Part shown: piece after piece, positions 17,850-30,029 of the stretch
Position numbering within the stretch: the stretch's first letter is position 1
Layout: each line of letters begins with the position of its first letter
Source of the DNA: Pseudomonas sp.
Lineage (GTDB): Bacteria > Pseudomonadota > Gammaproteobacteria > Pseudomonadales > Pseudomonadaceae
Direction: 5' to 3'
NCBI RefSeq assembly: GCF_017744435.1
Contig: NZ_JAGIBG010000014.1
Coordinates: 42,665-106,664 of the forward strand
DNA length: 64,000 nt
Notes under the pieces: model-generated
Databases searched by the model: none
What the model saw: only the letters and a program-made list of their open reading frames with translations
Told to the model about the DNA's origin: nothing
Program-made: the position numbers and the translations under genes

Positions 17850-19933
17850 ACCGCCGCTTCGCTTTCTTCGCGCAATGCCTGCAACCTGCCCATGAACTGC
17901 TCGGCCGGCACCGGCTGACCGAGCAGGTAGCCTTGCAGCGAATCACAGCCCAGGCGGGTCAGGAAGTCCTGCTGGCGGTTGGTTTCCACCCCTTCGGCAA
18001 CGATGCGCAAGCCCAGCGCCTGGCCCAGGGCGACGATTGCCGAGACAATCGCCGCGTCATCGCTGTCCTGCTCCAGGTCACGCACGAAACCGCGGTCGAT
18101 CTTCAGCTCGTTGGCCGGCAGGCGCTTGAGGTACATCAGGCTCGAATAACCGGTGCCGAAGTCGTCGATCGACAGGTCCACGCCCATGTCGGAAAGCCGC
18201 TGCAGCACGGTCAGGCTGGCATCGGCGTCGTGCATGGCAGTGGTTTCGGTGATCTCCAGGGTCAGGCAGTTGGCCGGCAGGCCGTTATCCTTCAGGGCGC
18301 GGGCAACACTGTCGACCAGGCCGGCATGGCAGAACTGGATGGCCGACAGGTTGACCGCCATGCGCCAATCGCTATGCCCTTGCTCGAGCCACTGGCGCAT
18401 CTGCCGGCAGGCTTCATCCAGCACCCATTCGCCGATCGGGATGATCAGGCCGGTCTTTTCCGCCAGGCCGATGAAACGGTCAGGCAGCATCAGGCCGTGC
18501 TGTGGATGCTCCCAGCGCAGCAATGCTTCGGCACCGATCGGTGTACAGGCCTGGGCGTCGAACTTGGGCTGGTAGTGCAGGCGGAACTGGCCCTGTTCGA
18601 GGGCCGCCCGCAGGTCCTGCAACAGCTGCAACTGTTGCCGGGCGTTGCTGTTCATCGACACGTCGAAGAAGCTGTAACCGTTCTTGCCGGCGCTCTTGGC
18701 GTGGTACATGGCTGCGTCGGCGTTGCGCAGCAGTTCGAGCTGGTCCTGGCCGTTGCCGGGGTACAGCACGATGCCCAGGCTGGCTGTCAGTTGCAGGTCA
18801 TGCTCGGCGACGCGGAAGGCGCGCGACACCAGGTTGACCTGCTTGACCGCGACATCCATGGCGTCTTCCGGCTCCTGCAGCTCCACCAGCAGCACGAACT
18901 CGTCACCGCCGATCCGCGCCAAGGTGTCCTGGCTGTGCAGATGGCCACGCAGGCGGGCCGCCACGGCCTTGAGCAGCAGGTCGCCGACATGGTGGCCAAA
19001 GGCGTCGTTGACCGGTTTGAAACCATCCAGGTCAATGAACATCAGCGCGAAGCAGCCGCCCTGCTCCGCCACCTTGCCAATCGCCTGGTCGATGCGGTCG
19101 GACAGCAGCGTGCGGTTGGGCAGCCCGGTCAAGGTGTCGTGCAAAGCCAGTTGGGTCAGTTCCTGGTTGGCCAGGGTCAACGAGTGGGCCAGTGCTGCCG
19201 TGCGTGCTTCAAGGCGCGCGTCCAGCACCGAGGTGAGCAACGCCACGGCCAGCACTGCCAAGGTGGTGATCAACACCAGATAGACCAGGCCATCGCCCTG
19301 CAGGCCGCTCATCAGCGCGCCGCAGTAGCTGCCCTCGGGGAAATTCGCCGCGGCCATGCCGGTGTAGTGCATGCCGACGATGGCAACGCCCATCACCATG
19401 GCCGCCAGGCCGCGGATCTGGCGCACGTAGGGGGTGTGCTGACGCAGGCGGAAGGCAATCCACAACGCGGCCGCCGAAGCGCCTACCGCTATGGCCAGCG
19501 AAGCGCCAAACAAGGTCGGGTCATAATCGATGCCGGGCAGCATCCGCAGTGCGGCCATGCCGGTGTAGTGCATGCAGGCGATGCCAGTGCCCATGATCAG
19601 GGCGCCGAAGGCCAGCTGCAGCCGGGGCAGGCTTGGCTGGCTGACCAGCCACAGGGCGAAGCCGGAAGACAGGACGGCGATCACCAGCGAGAACGCGGTC
19701 AGGCCGATGTCGTAGCCCAGGGCGATGGGCAGGCTGAAGGCGAGCATGCCGATGAAATGCATCGACCAGACGCCGATGCCCATGGCCAGCGCACCCCCGC
19801 CCATCCACACATACACGGCACGGCCCTTGGCCGTGGCGATACGCCCGGTCAGGTCAAGGGCGGTGTAAGAAGCCAGGATGGCTACGCAAAGTGAGATCAG
19901 CACCAGCGCGGAGGAATAACTACCGGTCAGCAT
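17846..19933 (-). CDS. MHYT-GGDEF-EAL cyclic-di-GMP enzyme (MucR/YkoW type)
   Basis: The 695-residue protein has a seven-helix MHYT sensor domain (motifs MHFIGM near 58, MHYTGMAA near 121 and 188, proposed to bind copper and sense O2, CO or NO). A GGDEF domain (RIGGDEF, 342-346) and an EAL domain (GAEALLRW, 468-475, plus DDFGTGYSSL) follow. Both active-site signatures are intact, so it could make and break c-di-GMP. The product-inhibition RxxD site is HSQD, lacking the Arg. Architecture equals P. aeruginosa MucR, which links c-di-GMP to alginate. Function here is inferred. Confidence 0.92.
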   Translation of the reverse strand: MLTGSYSSALVLISLCVAILASYTALDLTGRIATAKGRAVYVWMGGGALAMGIGVWSMHFIGMLAFSLPIALGYDIGLTAFSLVIAVLSSGFALWLVSQPSLPRLQLAFGALIMGTGIACMHYTGMAALRMLPGIDYDPTLFGASLAIAVGASAAALWIAFRLRQHTPYVRQIRGLAAMVMGVAIVGMHYTGMAAANFPEGSYCGALMSGLQGDGLVYLVLITTLAVLAVALLTSVLDARLEARTAALAHSLTLANQELTQLALHDTLTGLPNRTLLSDRIDQAIGKVAEQGGCFALMFIDLDGFKPVNDAFGHHVGDLLLKAVAARLRGHLHSQDTLARIGGDEFVLLVELQEPEDAMDVAVKQVNLVSRAFRVAEHDLQLTASLGIVLYPGNGQDQLELLRNADAAMYHAKSAGKNGYSFFDVSMNSNARQQLQLLQDLRAALEQGQFRLHYQPKFDAQACTPIGAEALLRWEHPQHGLMLPDRFIGLAEKTGLIIPIGEWVLDEACRQMRQWLEQGHSDWRMAVNLSAIQFCHAGLVDSVARALKDNGLPANCLTLEITETTAMHDADASLTVLQRLSDMGVDLSIDDFGTGYSSLMYLKRLPANELKIDRGFVRDLEQDSDDAAIVSAIVALGQALGLRIVAEGVETNRQQDFLTRLGCDSLQGYLLGQPVPAEQFMGRLQALREESEAAV

Positions 19934-20148
19934 CGGAAAATCCAGCTCGGGACAGGGGGCCCGGAAAAACTGACGATTGTACTCAAGCTTTGGCGAAACG
20001 CACGGGGTTTATGCGAATGGGAATGGATGCGACGAGAAATAAAACCTGCTGAATCCCCTGACGCAGAGCCATTTCTAGCGCGATGGAGGCAAATTGCCAT
20101 TTGTCGGGCCGCCGCGCTTTTTTGTGCCAGCCCTTAGCACGGTAGTAC

Positions 20149-21636
20149 CTACTCCTGCTGGGCAAACGCCTGTTCGGCATCCCAGCCGCCGCCTAGCGCA
20201 GCAATCAGCTGCACGCTGGCCACCAGCCGCCCTTCCAGCAGGGTCAGCGCGCTGCGCTCGTTACTCAACGCGGTGGTCTGCACGTTGACCACATCGAGGT
20301 AACCGATCAGGCCCGCCCGGTACTGGTTCTCGGTCAGGCGCAACGATTCGCGTGCCGCTTCCAGCGCTTCCTGGCGTACCACGGCTTCATCGGCGTACAC
20401 CTTCAATTGCACCAGGAAGTTCTCCACTTCCTTGAAGCCGTCGAGCACGGTCTGGCGATACTGCGCTACGGTCTGGTCATACACCGCTCGGGTGCGGTCG
20501 ACTTCGGCACTGCGCTTGCCGGCGTCGAACAAGGTCATCGCCAGTTGCGGCCCCACCGACCAGTAGCGGTTGGGCAGTTCGATCCAGTTGCTGAAGCTGC
20601 TGCTGGAATAACCGCCGCTCATGCTCAGGCTCAAGTCCGGGAAGTAGGCGGCACGGGCCACGCCGATGTTGGCGTTGGCAGCCATCACGTTGCGCTCGGC
20701 CGAGGCGATGTCGGGGCGGCGTTCAAGCAGTTGCGACGGCAGCGCCACCGGGATCTGCGGCAGCGCCGGAATGCGCTTGCTGTCGGCCAGGGAGAACTCC
20801 GCCGGGGCCTTGCCGAGCAACACGGCGATGGCGTTCTCGAACTGCGCGCGTTGCCAGATCAGGTCGATCAGGTCGGCCTGGGTGGACTTCAGCTGGGTAC
20901 GCGCCTGGGCCACCGCATCCGGGCCGGCGACGCCGGCGCGGTACTGGTTTTCGTTCATCTGCAGCGAGCGCGCATAGGTCGCGACGGTAGCCTCCAGCAA
21001 GCGCTTCTGCTCGTCGATCACCCGCAGCTGCAGGTAGTTCTGCACCAGCTCGGACTGCTGGCTGAGGCGGATCGCGGCCAGGTCGGCGAAGCTGGCTTCG
21101 GCGCTGGCCTCGTTGGCGTTCATGGTTTCGCGCAGCTTGCCCCACAGGTCGATTTCCCAGCTGACGCCGAGCTGCGCGTTGTAGGTGTTGCGAATACCGC
21201 TGCTGTTGTTGGACAGGCTCGAACTGGAGCTGCCGGTGCCTTGTGCCGAGCGGTTCTTGCTGGCGCTCAGGTCCAGGCTGGGGAACAGCGACGCCCGGCT
21301 GCTGCGCACCAGGGCCTGGGCCTGGCGGTACTGGGCTTCCGATTGCGCGACGGTCTGGTTGCTGCGGTTGAGCTCCTCGACCAGCGCATTCAGCCCGGCA
21401 TCACCGTAGATCTCCCACCAGGCGCCACGGGCGATGGCATCGGAGGGGTTGGCCTGGGTCCAGCCTTCGGCCTGCTTGTACTGCGCCGGGGTGCTCAGTT
21501 CCGGGCGGTGGTAGTCCGGGCTCAGGGTACAGGCGCTGAGCATGGCCACGCACAGCCCGGCGCCGGCCAGGCGAGAGCCCCGCCCACGGGTCAGCAGCTG
21601 CAAGGCACGGTGAAGTCGGGTCTGGGCGAAGTTCAT
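20149..21636 (-). CDS. opmB: RND outer-membrane efflux lipoprotein OpmB (NodT family)
   Basis: The 495-residue protein starts with a lipoprotein signal (AGLCVAMLSAC, Cys being the lipidated residue) and has two duplicated OEP domains of the TolC family (ENQYRAGVAGPDAVAQART in the first, ENQYRAGLIGYLDVVNVQT in the second). It forms the outer-membrane channel of the tripartite pump encoded upstream. The ATG at 21636 overlaps the RND gene stop as ATGA. It is the last gene of the four-gene operon. Confidence 0.93.
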   Translation of the reverse strand: MNFAQTRLHRALQLLTRGRGSRLAGAGLCVAMLSACTLSPDYHRPELSTPAQYKQAEGWTQANPSDAIARGAWWEIYGDAGLNALVEELNRSNQTVAQSEAQYRQAQALVRSSRASLFPSLDLSASKNRSAQGTGSSSSSLSNNSSGIRNTYNAQLGVSWEIDLWGKLRETMNANEASAEASFADLAAIRLSQQSELVQNYLQLRVIDEQKRLLEATVATYARSLQMNENQYRAGVAGPDAVAQARTQLKSTQADLIDLIWQRAQFENAIAVLLGKAPAEFSLADSKRIPALPQIPVALPSQLLERRPDIASAERNVMAANANIGVARAAYFPDLSLSMSGGYSSSSFSNWIELPNRYWSVGPQLAMTLFDAGKRSAEVDRTRAVYDQTVAQYRQTVLDGFKEVENFLVQLKVYADEAVVRQEALEAARESLRLTENQYRAGLIGYLDVVNVQTTALSNERSALTLLEGRLVASVQLIAALGGGWDAEQAFAQQE

Positions 21637-24600
21637 AGCGGTGTGTCCAGGGCAGCGTCGGTGCGGACACCGCGCCAATGGTTGAATCGGTGGCGCAGGC
21701 GGTCCAGGTACAGGTACACCACCGGCGTCGTGTAAAGGGTCAGCAGCTGGCTGACGACCAGCCCGCCAATGATGGTCAGGCCCAGTGGCTGGCGCATCTC
21801 AGCACCTTCGGCGCGGCTGATCAGCAGCGGCAAGGCACCCAGGATGGCCGCCAGGGTGGTCATCAGGATCGGCCGCAGGCGCAGCAAGCAGGCGCGGCGG
21901 ATCGACTCTTCCGGGCTCAGGCCCTGATGGCGCTCAAGCTGCAGCGCCAGGTCGATCATCAGGATGGCGTTCTTCTTCACCACACCAATCAGCAGGAACA
22001 GGCCCAGCAACGAGATCAGGCTGAATTCGCCGCCCGTGGCGTACAGCGCGAGCAACGCACCGACGCCGGCCGAGGGCAAGGTCGAGAGGATGGTCAGCGG
22101 GTGGATGTAGCTTTCATAGAGGATGCCCAGCACCAGGTACACCAGCACCAGGGCGCCAAGGATCATGAACGGCTGCCCTTCCTGGGTCTTGGCGAACGCA
22201 CTGGCCGTACCGCCGAGCTTGGCGATCACTTCCTCGGGCAGGCCGAGCTTGGCCACTTCACGCTCCACCGCGGCCATGGCCTGGTCGGGGCTGTAGCCTT
22301 CGGCAACGTCGAAGGCGATGTCTTCGGAGGCGAACTGGCCTTCGTGGCTGACCCGGTCATTGGCCAGGCTGTTCTCATAATGGGCAATGGTCGACAGCGG
22401 TACCCGCGCGCCGTCACTGGTGATCACCTGTACCTGTTCTAGCGTGCTCGGGTCCCAGGCGTATTTCGGGTTGATCTCCAGCACCACCTGGTACTGGTTG
22501 AGGCTGTCGTAGATGGTCGAGATCTGCCGCTGGCTGTAGGCGTTGTTCAGCACGGCGGTAACCATGTCCATGTCGATGCCCAGGCGCTTGGCCTGGTCAC
22601 GGTCGACCACCAGGGTCACCTGCTGGGTACCGGAGCCGTCACGGGCGTCGATGGCGGTCAGTTCGGGCAATGCGCGCAGGGCCGCGACCACCCTGGGGAA
22701 CCACTGGCGCAGGGCCGCCAGGTCGCCGCTCTGCAAGGTATACAGGTACTGCGAGGAGGTCTGGTCACGGCCACCGCCGCCCAGTTGCAAATCCTGGTCG
22801 GCCATCAGGAACAGCCGCCCACCCGGCACCTTGGGCATTTCCTTGCGCAGGCGCTCGATGACCTTCTGCGCATCTAGCTTGCGCTCGTTGATCGGTTTCA
22901 GCCGCACCAGCACCATGGCGTTGTTGGTGCCGCTGTTGCCACCGATGAAGCCGGCCACGCTTTCCACCGCCGGGTCGGCGAGCAAGGCACGGCGGTAGAT
23001 CTCCATCTTCGGCTGCATCACGCTGAACGACAGGCCGTCATCACCGCGGATAAAGCCCATCAGCTGGCCGGTGTCCTGTTGCGGCATCAGGGTCTTGGGC
23101 ACCACCACGTACAGGGCGATGTTCAGGCCGATGGTCGCCAGCAGGCTGATCAGGGTCAGGCGCTTGTGGCGCAGGGCCCAGCCGAGGCTGCGGTCATAGA
23201 CATCGACCATGCGCTGGTGCGCCTTGTCGCTCCAGCGTTGCAGGCGTGTCGGTTCGGCGCGGTGAGGCTTGAGCCAACGGGCGCAGAGCATCGGCGTGAG
23301 GGTCAGCGACACCACCAGCGAGACGATGATCGCCGCCGCCAGGGTGATCGAGAACTCCTGGAACAGGTTGCGCACGATGCCGCCCATGAACAGGATCGAG
23401 ACGAACACGGCCACCAGCGAGACGTTCATCGACAGCAAGGTGAAGCCGACCTCCCTGGCGCCGAGGAACGCCGCACGCATCGGCGGCTGGCCGTCCTCGA
23501 TGTGCCGGGAGATGTTCTCCAGCACCACGATGGCATCGTCCACCACCAGGCCGGTGGCCAGGATCAACGCCATCAGCGACAGGTTGTTCAGCGAAAAACC
23601 GCACAGGTACATCACCGCGAAAGTGCCCACCAGCGACACCGGCACCGCCAGGCTGGGGATCAGCGAGGCGCGCAGGCTGCCGAGGAACAGGTAGACCACC
23701 AGGATCACCAGCACCACGGCGATCAGCAGGGTGTGCTCGGCTTCCTTGAGGGTGGCCTTGATCACTGGCGAGCGGTCCATGGCCACGTTGAGCTGGACGC
23801 TGGCCGGCAGCAACGACTGCAGGGCCGGCAGCTGTGCCTTGATCTGGTCGACGGTTTCGATGATGTTGGCGCCGGTCTGGCGGTTGACCACCAGCAATAC
23901 GGCGCTCTGGTCGTTGAAGAAGCCGCTGTTGTAGCGGTTCTCGACGCCATCGGTGACGGTGGCCACGTCAGACAGGCGCAAGATGGTGCCGTTCGACTGG
24001 CGGATCACGATCGGCTCGTAGTCCTTGGCGGTTTCCAGCTGGTCGTTGGCGCGCACCTGCCAGTTGCGCTCAGCATCCTCGACAAAGCCCATGGGCCGGC
24101 GCTGGTTGGCGTTCGACACCGCCGTGCGCACCTCGTCCAGCGACAGGCTGTACTGGTTGAGCAGCTGCGGCTCCACGGCAATGCGCACCGCCGGCAGCGA
24201 GCTGCCGCCGATCTGCACTTCCCCTACCCCGCTGACCTGGGCCAGGCTCTGCGACAGGATGGTGTCGGCCAGGTCGTACAGCTGGCCCTTCTGCAACACG
24301 CTGGAGGTCAGCGAGAGCACCATGATCGGCGCCTGCGACGGGTTGATCTTCTTGTAGGTGGGCATGCTGCGCATGCCGCTGGGCAGCAGGTTGCGTGTGG
24401 CATTGATCGCCGCCTGCACCTCACGGGCGGCACCGTCGATGTCACGGCCCATCTCGAAGCCGATGATCACCCGCGTCGAGCCCTGGTTCGAGCTGCTGGT
24501 CAGGGTGGTGACGCCGGCGATGCTGCCGAGCTTGCGCTCCAGCGGCGTGGCCACGGTGGCGGCCATGACCTCGGGGCTGGCCCCGGACAGGTTGGCCGAC

Positions 24601-24740
24601 ACCACGATCACCGGGAAGTCCATCTGCGGCAACGGCGCCACCGGCAGCAGGCCGAAGCTGACACCGCCGAGCAGCATGATCGCCAGGCTCAGCAGCATGG
24701 TTGCCACTGGCCGGCGAATGAACGGTCCGGACAGGTTCAT
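21633..24740 (-). CDS. mdtC: RND multidrug efflux transporter subunit MdtC/MuxC
   Basis: The 1,035-residue inner-membrane pump has the RND layout: transmembrane helix 1, large periplasmic loop, helices 2-6, a second periplasmic loop and helices 8-12. The proton-relay motif [19 protein letters not shown] lies in helix 4. Heteromeric MdtBC/MuxBC pumps pair two different RND subunits. It overlaps both neighbours by 4 bases, so stoichiometric co-translation with mdtB is likely. Substrates reported for P. aeruginosa MuxABC-OpmB include novobiocin and aztreonam; here that is inference. Confidence 0.94.
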   Translation of the reverse strand: MNLSGPFIRRPVATMLLSLAIMLLGGVSFGLLPVAPLPQMDFPVIVVSANLSGASPEVMAATVATPLERKLGSIAGVTTLTSSSNQGSTRVIIGFEMGRDIDGAAREVQAAINATRNLLPSGMRSMPTYKKINPSQAPIMVLSLTSSVLQKGQLYDLADTILSQSLAQVSGVGEVQIGGSSLPAVRIAVEPQLLNQYSLSLDEVRTAVSNANQRRPMGFVEDAERNWQVRANDQLETAKDYEPIVIRQSNGTILRLSDVATVTDGVENRYNSGFFNDQSAVLLVVNRQTGANIIETVDQIKAQLPALQSLLPASVQLNVAMDRSPVIKATLKEAEHTLLIAVVLVILVVYLFLGSLRASLIPSLAVPVSLVGTFAVMYLCGFSLNNLSLMALILATGLVVDDAIVVLENISRHIEDGQPPMRAAFLGAREVGFTLLSMNVSLVAVFVSILFMGGIVRNLFQEFSITLAAAIIVSLVVSLTLTPMLCARWLKPHRAEPTRLQRWSDKAHQRMVDVYDRSLGWALRHKRLTLISLLATIGLNIALYVVVPKTLMPQQDTGQLMGFIRGDDGLSFSVMQPKMEIYRRALLADPAVESVAGFIGGNSGTNNAMVLVRLKPINERKLDAQKVIERLRKEMPKVPGGRLFLMADQDLQLGGGGRDQTSSQYLYTLQSGDLAALRQWFPRVVAALRALPELTAIDARDGSGTQQVTLVVDRDQAKRLGIDMDMVTAVLNNAYSQRQISTIYDSLNQYQVVLEINPKYAWDPSTLEQVQVITSDGARVPLSTIAHYENSLANDRVSHEGQFASEDIAFDVAEGYSPDQAMAAVEREVAKLGLPEEVIAKLGGTASAFAKTQEGQPFMILGALVLVYLVLGILYESYIHPLTILSTLPSAGVGALLALYATGGEFSLISLLGLFLLIGVVKKNAILMIDLALQLERHQGLSPEESIRRACLLRLRPILMTTLAAILGALPLLISRAEGAEMRQPLGLTIIGGLVVSQLLTLYTTPVVYLYLDRLRHRFNHWRGVRTDAALDTPL

Positions 24741-27700
24741 GCCTCGGCCTGCTGTGCGTCAGCGGCCGGGCGCCAGCGGCGGGCCAGGCGGTCGAAGTAC
24801 AGGTAGATGACCGGGGTGGTGAACAGCGTCAGCACCTGGCTGACCAGCAGGCCGCCGACCATCACCAGGCCCAGCGGCTGGCGCAGCTCGGCACCGGAAC
24901 CGGTGGCCAGCATCAGCGGCACGGCGCCGAACAGCGCGGCCAGGGTGGTCATCAGGATCGGCCGGAAGCGCAGCAACGCCGCCTGGTAGATTGCATCACG
25001 CGGGCTCATGCCCTGGTTGCGCTCGGCTTCGAGGGCGAAGTCGATCATCATGATCGCGTTCTTCTTGACGATGCCGATCAGCAGGATGATGCCGATAATG
25101 GCGATCATGCCCAGGTCGTTGCCGCTGAGGATCAACGCCAGCAAGGCACCGACCGCCGCCGACGGCAAGGTCGAGAGGATGGTCACCGGGTGGATGTAGC
25201 TCTCGTAGAGCACGCCGAGCACGATGTACATGGTCACCACCGCCGCCAGGATCAGCAGCAAGGTGCTCGACAGCGAGGCCTGGAAGGCTTCGGCGGCGCC
25301 CTGGAAGCGGGTCTGCACGCCGAGCGGCATGCCGATGTCCTGCTGCACCTGTTCGATGGCCTTGACCGCCTCGCCCAGCGACGCGCCATGGGCCAGGTTG
25401 AACGACAGGGTCACCGCCGGGAACTGGCCGATGTGCGAAATGGCCAGCTGCGCCTGGCGCTGCTCGATGCGCGCCAGCGCCGACAGCCGCACCTGGCCGC
25501 CATCGGTGGCCTTGACGTGGATCGACTCCAGCGCCTGCGGGCCGATGACCGCCGCGTCCTGCGATTGCAGCACCACGCGGTACTGGCTGGCCTGGGTGTA
25601 GATGGTGGAAATCTGCCGCTGGCCGAAGGCATCGTAAAGGGCGTTGGTGATCTGTGACACGGTGATGCCCAGGCGGCTGGCCATGTCACGGTCGATCACC
25701 AGGTACACCTGCAGGCCCTTGTCCTGCAGGTCACTGGCCACGTCCTGCAGTTCCGGGCGCTCCTGCAGGGCCTGCACCAGCTTGCCGCTCCACTGCGCCA
25801 GCAGCTCGGCATCGGGCGACGACAGGCTGAACTGGTACTGGGTACGGCTGACCCGGTCCTCGATGCTCAAGTCTTGCACCGGCTGCATGAACAGGCGGAT
25901 ACCGACCAGCTTGTCGAGTTGCGGTTGCAGGCGGCTGATCACTTCACCGGCGGTGACGTCACGCTCGCCGTGGGGCTTGAGGTTGATCAGCAGGCGGCCG
26001 CTGTTGAGCGTGGCGTTGTCGCCGTCGACACCGATGTAGGACGACAGGCTCTGCACCGCCGGGTCCTGCAGGATGACCTTGCTCAGGGCCTGCTGGCGCT
26101 CGCTCATGGCGGCGAACGAAGTCGACTGCGGCGCTTCGGAAATCCCCTGGATCACCCCGGTGTCCTGCTGGGGGAAGAAGCCCTTGGGCACGACCATGTA
26201 CAGCAGCACGGTCAGCCCCAGGGTGGCCACAGCCACCAGCAGGGTCAGCGGCTGGTGCTTGAGTACCCACTGCAGGCCACGACCGTAGTGTTCGATCATC
26301 CAGTCGATCCAGGCACCGCTGGCGCGGTAGAAGCGGCTCTGCTCTTGCTCCTTGGGCTCGCGCTTGAGCAGGCGCGCGCACATCATCGGCGTCAGGGTCA
26401 GCGACACCACCAGGGAAATCAGGATGGCCACCGCCAGGGTGATGGCGAATTCGCGGAACAGGCGGCCGACCACGTCGGCCATGAACAGCAGCGGGATCAG
26501 CACGGCGATCAGCGAGAAGGTCAGCGAGATCAGGGTGAAGCCGATCTGCTTGGCGCCCTTCAGCGCTGCCTGCAGCGGCGTTTCACCTTCCTCGATGTGG
26601 CGCGAGATGTTCTCGAGCATGACGATGGCATCATCGACCACGAAACCGGTGGCGATGGTCAGGGCCATAAGCGTCAGGTTGTTGACCGAGAAGCCGGCCA
26701 GGTACATCACGCCGAAGGTGCCGATCAGCGACAGCGGTACGGCAATCGAGGGAATGATCGTAGCGCTGAAGCGGCGCAGGAACACGAAGGTGACCATCAC
26801 CACCAGCACGATGGCGAGCAGCAGCTCATGCTGCACGTCCTTGACCGCTGCACGGATGGTCTGGGTGCGGTCGGTGAGCACCGAGACATCGAGGCCGGCC
26901 GGCAGGTTGTCGGTGATCGATGGCAGCAGTTCCTTGATGCGGTCGACCACCTCGATGACGTTGGCGCCCGGCTGGCGCTGGATGTTCAGCAGCACGGCCT
27001 GGTTCTGGTTGGCCCAGGCGGCCAGGCGTTCGTTCTCGGCGCCGTCGACGATCTCGGCGACATCCTTCAGGCGCAGCGGCGCGCCATTGTTGTAGGCGAG
27101 GATGAGATTGGCGTATTCCTCGGGCGAGCGCAGTTGGTCGTTGGCGTCGAGCATCGACACCCGGGTCGGGCCGTCGAAGTTGCCCTTGGGCTGGTTGACG
27201 TTGGACGCGCCGATCAGGGTGCGCACGTCATCGAGGTTGAGGCCGTTGGCCGCCAGCGCATCGACGTTGACCTTGATCCGCACCGCCTGGCGCTGGCCGC
27301 CGGCGATGCTGACCATGCCCACGCCACTGATCTGCGCGAGCTTCTGCGCCACGCGGGTGTCGACCAGGTCGTTGAGCTTGGGCAGCGGCATGGTCTTGCT
27401 GGTAATGGCCAGGGTCAGCACCGGAGTGTCGGCCGGGTTGACCTTGTTGTACACCGGCGGCGCCGGCAGGTCGCTGGGCAGCAGGTTGCTGGCGGCGTTG
27501 ATCGCGGCCTGCACCTGTTGCTCGGCGACATCCATGTTCATGTCCAGGCTGAAGCGCAGGGTCAGCACCGAGGCACCACCGGAACTGGTCGACGCCATCT
27601 GCTCGAGGCCCGGCATCTGGCCAAACTGGCGCTCCAGCGGGGCGGTGACCGCACTGGTCATGACCTGCGGGCTGGCGCCCGGGTAAAGGGTCATGACCCG

Positions 27701-27835
27701 GATGGTCGGGTAGTCGACCTGGGGCAAGGCCGACACCGGCAGCAGCTTGTAGGCGATCAGGCCGGCCAGGACGATGGCCAGCATGGTCAGCGTGGTGGCG
27801 ACCGGGCGTAGGATGAACAGGCGTGACAGGTTCAT
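24737..27835 (-). CDS. mdtB: RND multidrug efflux transporter subunit MdtB/MuxB
   Basis: The 1,032-residue RND protein has the helix-4 motif [21 protein letters not shown] and a C-terminal [17 protein letters not shown] block ([16 protein letters not shown]). It is a paralogue of the following gene and forms the heterotrimeric BC pump with it. ATGA overlaps at both ends (27832-27835 and 24737-24740) place it in the middle of an operon with the adaptor upstream. Confidence 0.94.
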   Translation of the reverse strand: MNLSRLFILRPVATTLTMLAIVLAGLIAYKLLPVSALPQVDYPTIRVMTLYPGASPQVMTSAVTAPLERQFGQMPGLEQMASTSSGGASVLTLRFSLDMNMDVAEQQVQAAINAASNLLPSDLPAPPVYNKVNPADTPVLTLAITSKTMPLPKLNDLVDTRVAQKLAQISGVGMVSIAGGQRQAVRIKVNVDALAANGLNLDDVRTLIGASNVNQPKGNFDGPTRVSMLDANDQLRSPEEYANLILAYNNGAPLRLKDVAEIVDGAENERLAAWANQNQAVLLNIQRQPGANVIEVVDRIKELLPSITDNLPAGLDVSVLTDRTQTIRAAVKDVQHELLLAIVLVVMVTFVFLRRFSATIIPSIAVPLSLIGTFGVMYLAGFSVNNLTLMALTIATGFVVDDAIVMLENISRHIEEGETPLQAALKGAKQIGFTLISLTFSLIAVLIPLLFMADVVGRLFREFAITLAVAILISLVVSLTLTPMMCARLLKREPKEQEQSRFYRASGAWIDWMIEHYGRGLQWVLKHQPLTLLVAVATLGLTVLLYMVVPKGFFPQQDTGVIQGISEAPQSTSFAAMSERQQALSKVILQDPAVQSLSSYIGVDGDNATLNSGRLLINLKPHGERDVTAGEVISRLQPQLDKLVGIRLFMQPVQDLSIEDRVSRTQYQFSLSSPDAELLAQWSGKLVQALQERPELQDVASDLQDKGLQVYLVIDRDMASRLGITVSQITNALYDAFGQRQISTIYTQASQYRVVLQSQDAAVIGPQALESIHVKATDGGQVRLSALARIEQRQAQLAISHIGQFPAVTLSFNLAHGASLGEAVKAIEQVQQDIGMPLGVQTRFQGAAEAFQASLSSTLLLILAAVVTMYIVLGVLYESYIHPVTILSTLPSAAVGALLALILSGNDLGMIAIIGIILLIGIVKKNAIMMIDFALEAERNQGMSPRDAIYQAALLRFRPILMTTLAALFGAVPLMLATGSGAELRQPLGLVMVGGLLVSQVLTLFTTPVIYLYFDRLARRWRPAADAQQAEA

Positions 27836-29139
27836 GCGCCCGCCTTGCCTGCCGCTTTGCCGGAAGGTGCTTCATCGGTCTGCGCCGAGCCCTTGGCGTC
27901 CTGGCCCTGTAGGTGCTGGCCGGGGGTGGTCGGCACTTGCGAGCTGTCTTCGACCACTTCGACCTTGGTGCCTTCACGCAGGCGGTCGGTGCCTTCCAGC
28001 ACCAGGCGGTCACCGGCCTTGAGGCCGTCAAGGATGACACTGTTCTGGCCATCGCTGGCGCCGACCTTGAGCTTGCGGATGTTGACCGTGCTCTGGTCGT
28101 TGACCACATAGGCGAAGGTGCCGTCGTTGCCGAACTGCACGGCCGCTGCCGGCGCCATCACCACCTGCTTGAGGGTGTCGGCCAGCAGGCGCACGTTGAC
28201 GAACTGGTTGGGGAACAGGGCCAGGTCCTTGTTCTCGAAACGCCCCTTGAACTTCAGGGTACCGGTGGTGGTGTCGATCTGGTTGTCGATGCTACCCAGC
28301 ACCCCGGTCGACTGCAGTTTGCTGTCGGTGCGGTCCCAGGCCTCGACCGGCAGGCTGGCGCCGCTGCGGTAACGGTCGAGCACGGTGTTCAGCTCGGTTT
28401 CGGGCAGGGTGAAGGCGACACTGATCGGCTCGGTCTGGGTGATCACCACCAGGGCGGTGGTGTCGTTGGCCGCCACCAGGTTGCCCAGGTCGAGCTGGCG
28501 CAGGCCCACGCGGCCGTTGATTGGCGCGCGGATCTGGGTGAAATCGAGGTTCAGGCGGGCATCGTTGACCTGGGCCTGGTTGGTCTTGACCAGCCCCTGG
28601 AACTGCGCGACCTGGGCTTCGGCGGTGTCGAGGGTCTGCTTGGCGATACTGTCCTGGGCGTACAGGCCTTTGTAACGCGCCAGGTCGACCTGGGCGTTCT
28701 TCAGCTGCGCCTGGTTCTGTGCCAGGGTGCCTTCGGCCTGCTGCAGGGCGATGCGGTAAGGGCGCGGGTCGATTTCAGCGAGCAGGTCGCCGGCCTTGAC
28801 CTGCTGGCCCTCCTTGAAGAGGATCTTGACCAGTTCACCGGCCACACGGCTGCGCACATTCACCGTGTTGGTCGCAGTGACCGTGCCCAGGGCCTTGTAG
28901 TAGAGCGGGAAGTCGCCCACCCGCACCGGTTCGACGCGCACCGGCACCGGGTCGGTAGAGCCGCCGAAGCCCGGCCGGCCCATGCCCATCCCCATGCCTT
29001 TGCCGCCGCGCCCGCCTCCGGCCGCTTTGTGGGCAGGCGTTGCCGCAGGCCACAGCCACCAGGCCAGCAAGGCCACCAGCAGCAGGATCAGCAGGCCGAC
29101 GAGCCAGCGACGAGGGGATCGGGAATTGGACACTTGCAT
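27832..29139 (-). CDS. mdtA: RND periplasmic adaptor MdtA/MuxA
   Basis: The 435-residue membrane-fusion protein has an N-terminal membrane anchor ([19 protein letters not shown]) and a Gly/Met-rich linker ([16 protein letters not shown]). Lipoyl halves flank an alpha-helical hairpin ([17 protein letters not shown], then [18 protein letters not shown]), followed by beta-barrel and membrane-proximal domains. It bridges MdtBC to OpmB. The C-terminus is hydrophilic and ends in an Ala/Gly/Lys-rich tail. It is the first gene of the operon. No regulator or two-component system (such as BaeSR) is adjacent. Confidence 0.93.
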   Translation of the reverse strand: MQVSNSRSPRRWLVGLLILLLVALLAWWLWPAATPAHKAAGGGRGGKGMGMGMGRPGFGGSTDPVPVRVEPVRVGDFPLYYKALGTVTATNTVNVRSRVAGELVKILFKEGQQVKAGDLLAEIDPRPYRIALQQAEGTLAQNQAQLKNAQVDLARYKGLYAQDSIAKQTLDTAEAQVAQFQGLVKTNQAQVNDARLNLDFTQIRAPINGRVGLRQLDLGNLVAANDTTALVVITQTEPISVAFTLPETELNTVLDRYRSGASLPVEAWDRTDSKLQSTGVLGSIDNQIDTTTGTLKFKGRFENKDLALFPNQFVNVRLLADTLKQVVMAPAAAVQFGNDGTFAYVVNDQSTVNIRKLKVGASDGQNSVILDGLKAGDRLVLEGTDRLREGTKVEVVEDSSQVPTTPGQHLQGQDAKGSAQTDEAPSGKAAGKAGA

Positions 29140-29260
29140 GGGTTGAACGAACCTTGTTCGGAAATGGCGGCTTGGGAGGTTGAACGATAAGCACTGGCAT
29201 CGTTATAGCAAAGGCTCTTTACCAGAGGTTTACCTTTGCCTGACGTTGTCAAAAGGTTGA

Positions 29261-29300
29261 ACTTTAAATGAAAACGGCCCGGAAAGCGTTCCGGGCCGTT
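29261..29300 (-). terminator. Rho-independent terminator of tpx
   Basis: A perfect 12-base-pair stem (AACGGCCCGGAA at 29273-29284 with TTCCGGGCCGTT at 29289-29300, loop AGCG) is followed on the minus strand by a T-rich tract (29261-29274). It lies 60 bases past the tpx stop. Confidence 0.88.
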
Positions 29301-29362
29301 ACAGGGTGTTGCTTGGAGAGGGGCCAGGCAGAAGAGTTCCTTTACCCTCCCCCGGGCAATCC

Positions 29363-29863
29363 TTACTTCAGTACAGCCAGGGCTGCCTCATAGTTCGGCT
29401 CGTCGGCGATCTCGCCAACCAGCTCGCTGTGCAGCACCTTGTCGTTCTCGTCCAGTACCACCACGGCACGGGCAGCCAGGCCCGCCAGCGGGCCGTCGGC
29501 GATGGCAACGCCGTAGTTCTGCAGGAACTCAGCACCGCGCAGGGTGGACAGGTTCTTCACGTTCTCCAGGCCTTCGGCACCGCAGAAACGCGCCTGGGCG
29601 AATGGCAGGTCGGCCGAGATGCACAGCACCACGGTGTTGGCCACGTCGTTGGCCTGGGCGTTGAACTTGCGCACGGAGGTGGCGCAGGTCGGGGTGTCGA
29701 CGCTCGGGAAGATGTTCAGCACCTTGCGCTTGCCGGCGTAGTCCTTCAGCGACTTGTCAGCCAGGCCTTCACCCACCAGGGAGAAAGCCGGAGCCTGGGC
29801 GCCGGCCTGTGGCAGGTTGCCTTTGACCTGAACCGGGTTGCCTTTGAGGGTCACTTGAGCCAT
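29363..29863 (-). CDS. tpx: Thiol peroxidase Tpx
   Basis: The 166-residue atypical 2-Cys peroxiredoxin reduces H2O2 and alkyl hydroperoxides with thioredoxin. The peroxidatic Cys60 is in [15 protein letters not shown] and the resolving Cys94 in ARFCGAEGL, both at canonical spacing. It is monocistronic, with its own strong terminator. Confidence 0.96.
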   Translation of the reverse strand: MAQVTLKGNPVQVKGNLPQAGAQAPAFSLVGEGLADKSLKDYAGKRKVLNIFPSVDTPTCATSVRKFNAQANDVANTVVLCISADLPFAQARFCGAEGLENVKNLSTLRGAEFLQNYGVAIADGPLAGLAARAVVVLDENDKVLHSELVGEIADEPNYEAALAVLK

Positions 29864-29972
29864 GACGAAATCCTTATGCGGGGTTTGAAAAGGACACTGA
29901 GTTAATCATGAAGGCGGCCGGGTGCCTATGGGTACATTGAAATTGTTCTATTGCCAGACAATTTCTGTGGAC

Positions 29973-30007
29973 AAAAAAAAGCCCGGATGGCGACAAACGC
30001 TCCGGGC
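29973..30007 (-). terminator. Rho-independent terminator of the amino-acid transporter gene
   Basis: GCCCGGA (29981-29987) pairs with TCCGGGC (30001-30007). On the minus strand the stem is followed by eight consecutive T (29973-29980). On the plus strand TTTT also follows, but no plus-strand gene ends here. Confidence 0.82.
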
Positions 30008-30029
30008 CTTTTCTGTTTCAGGCAGTGAA

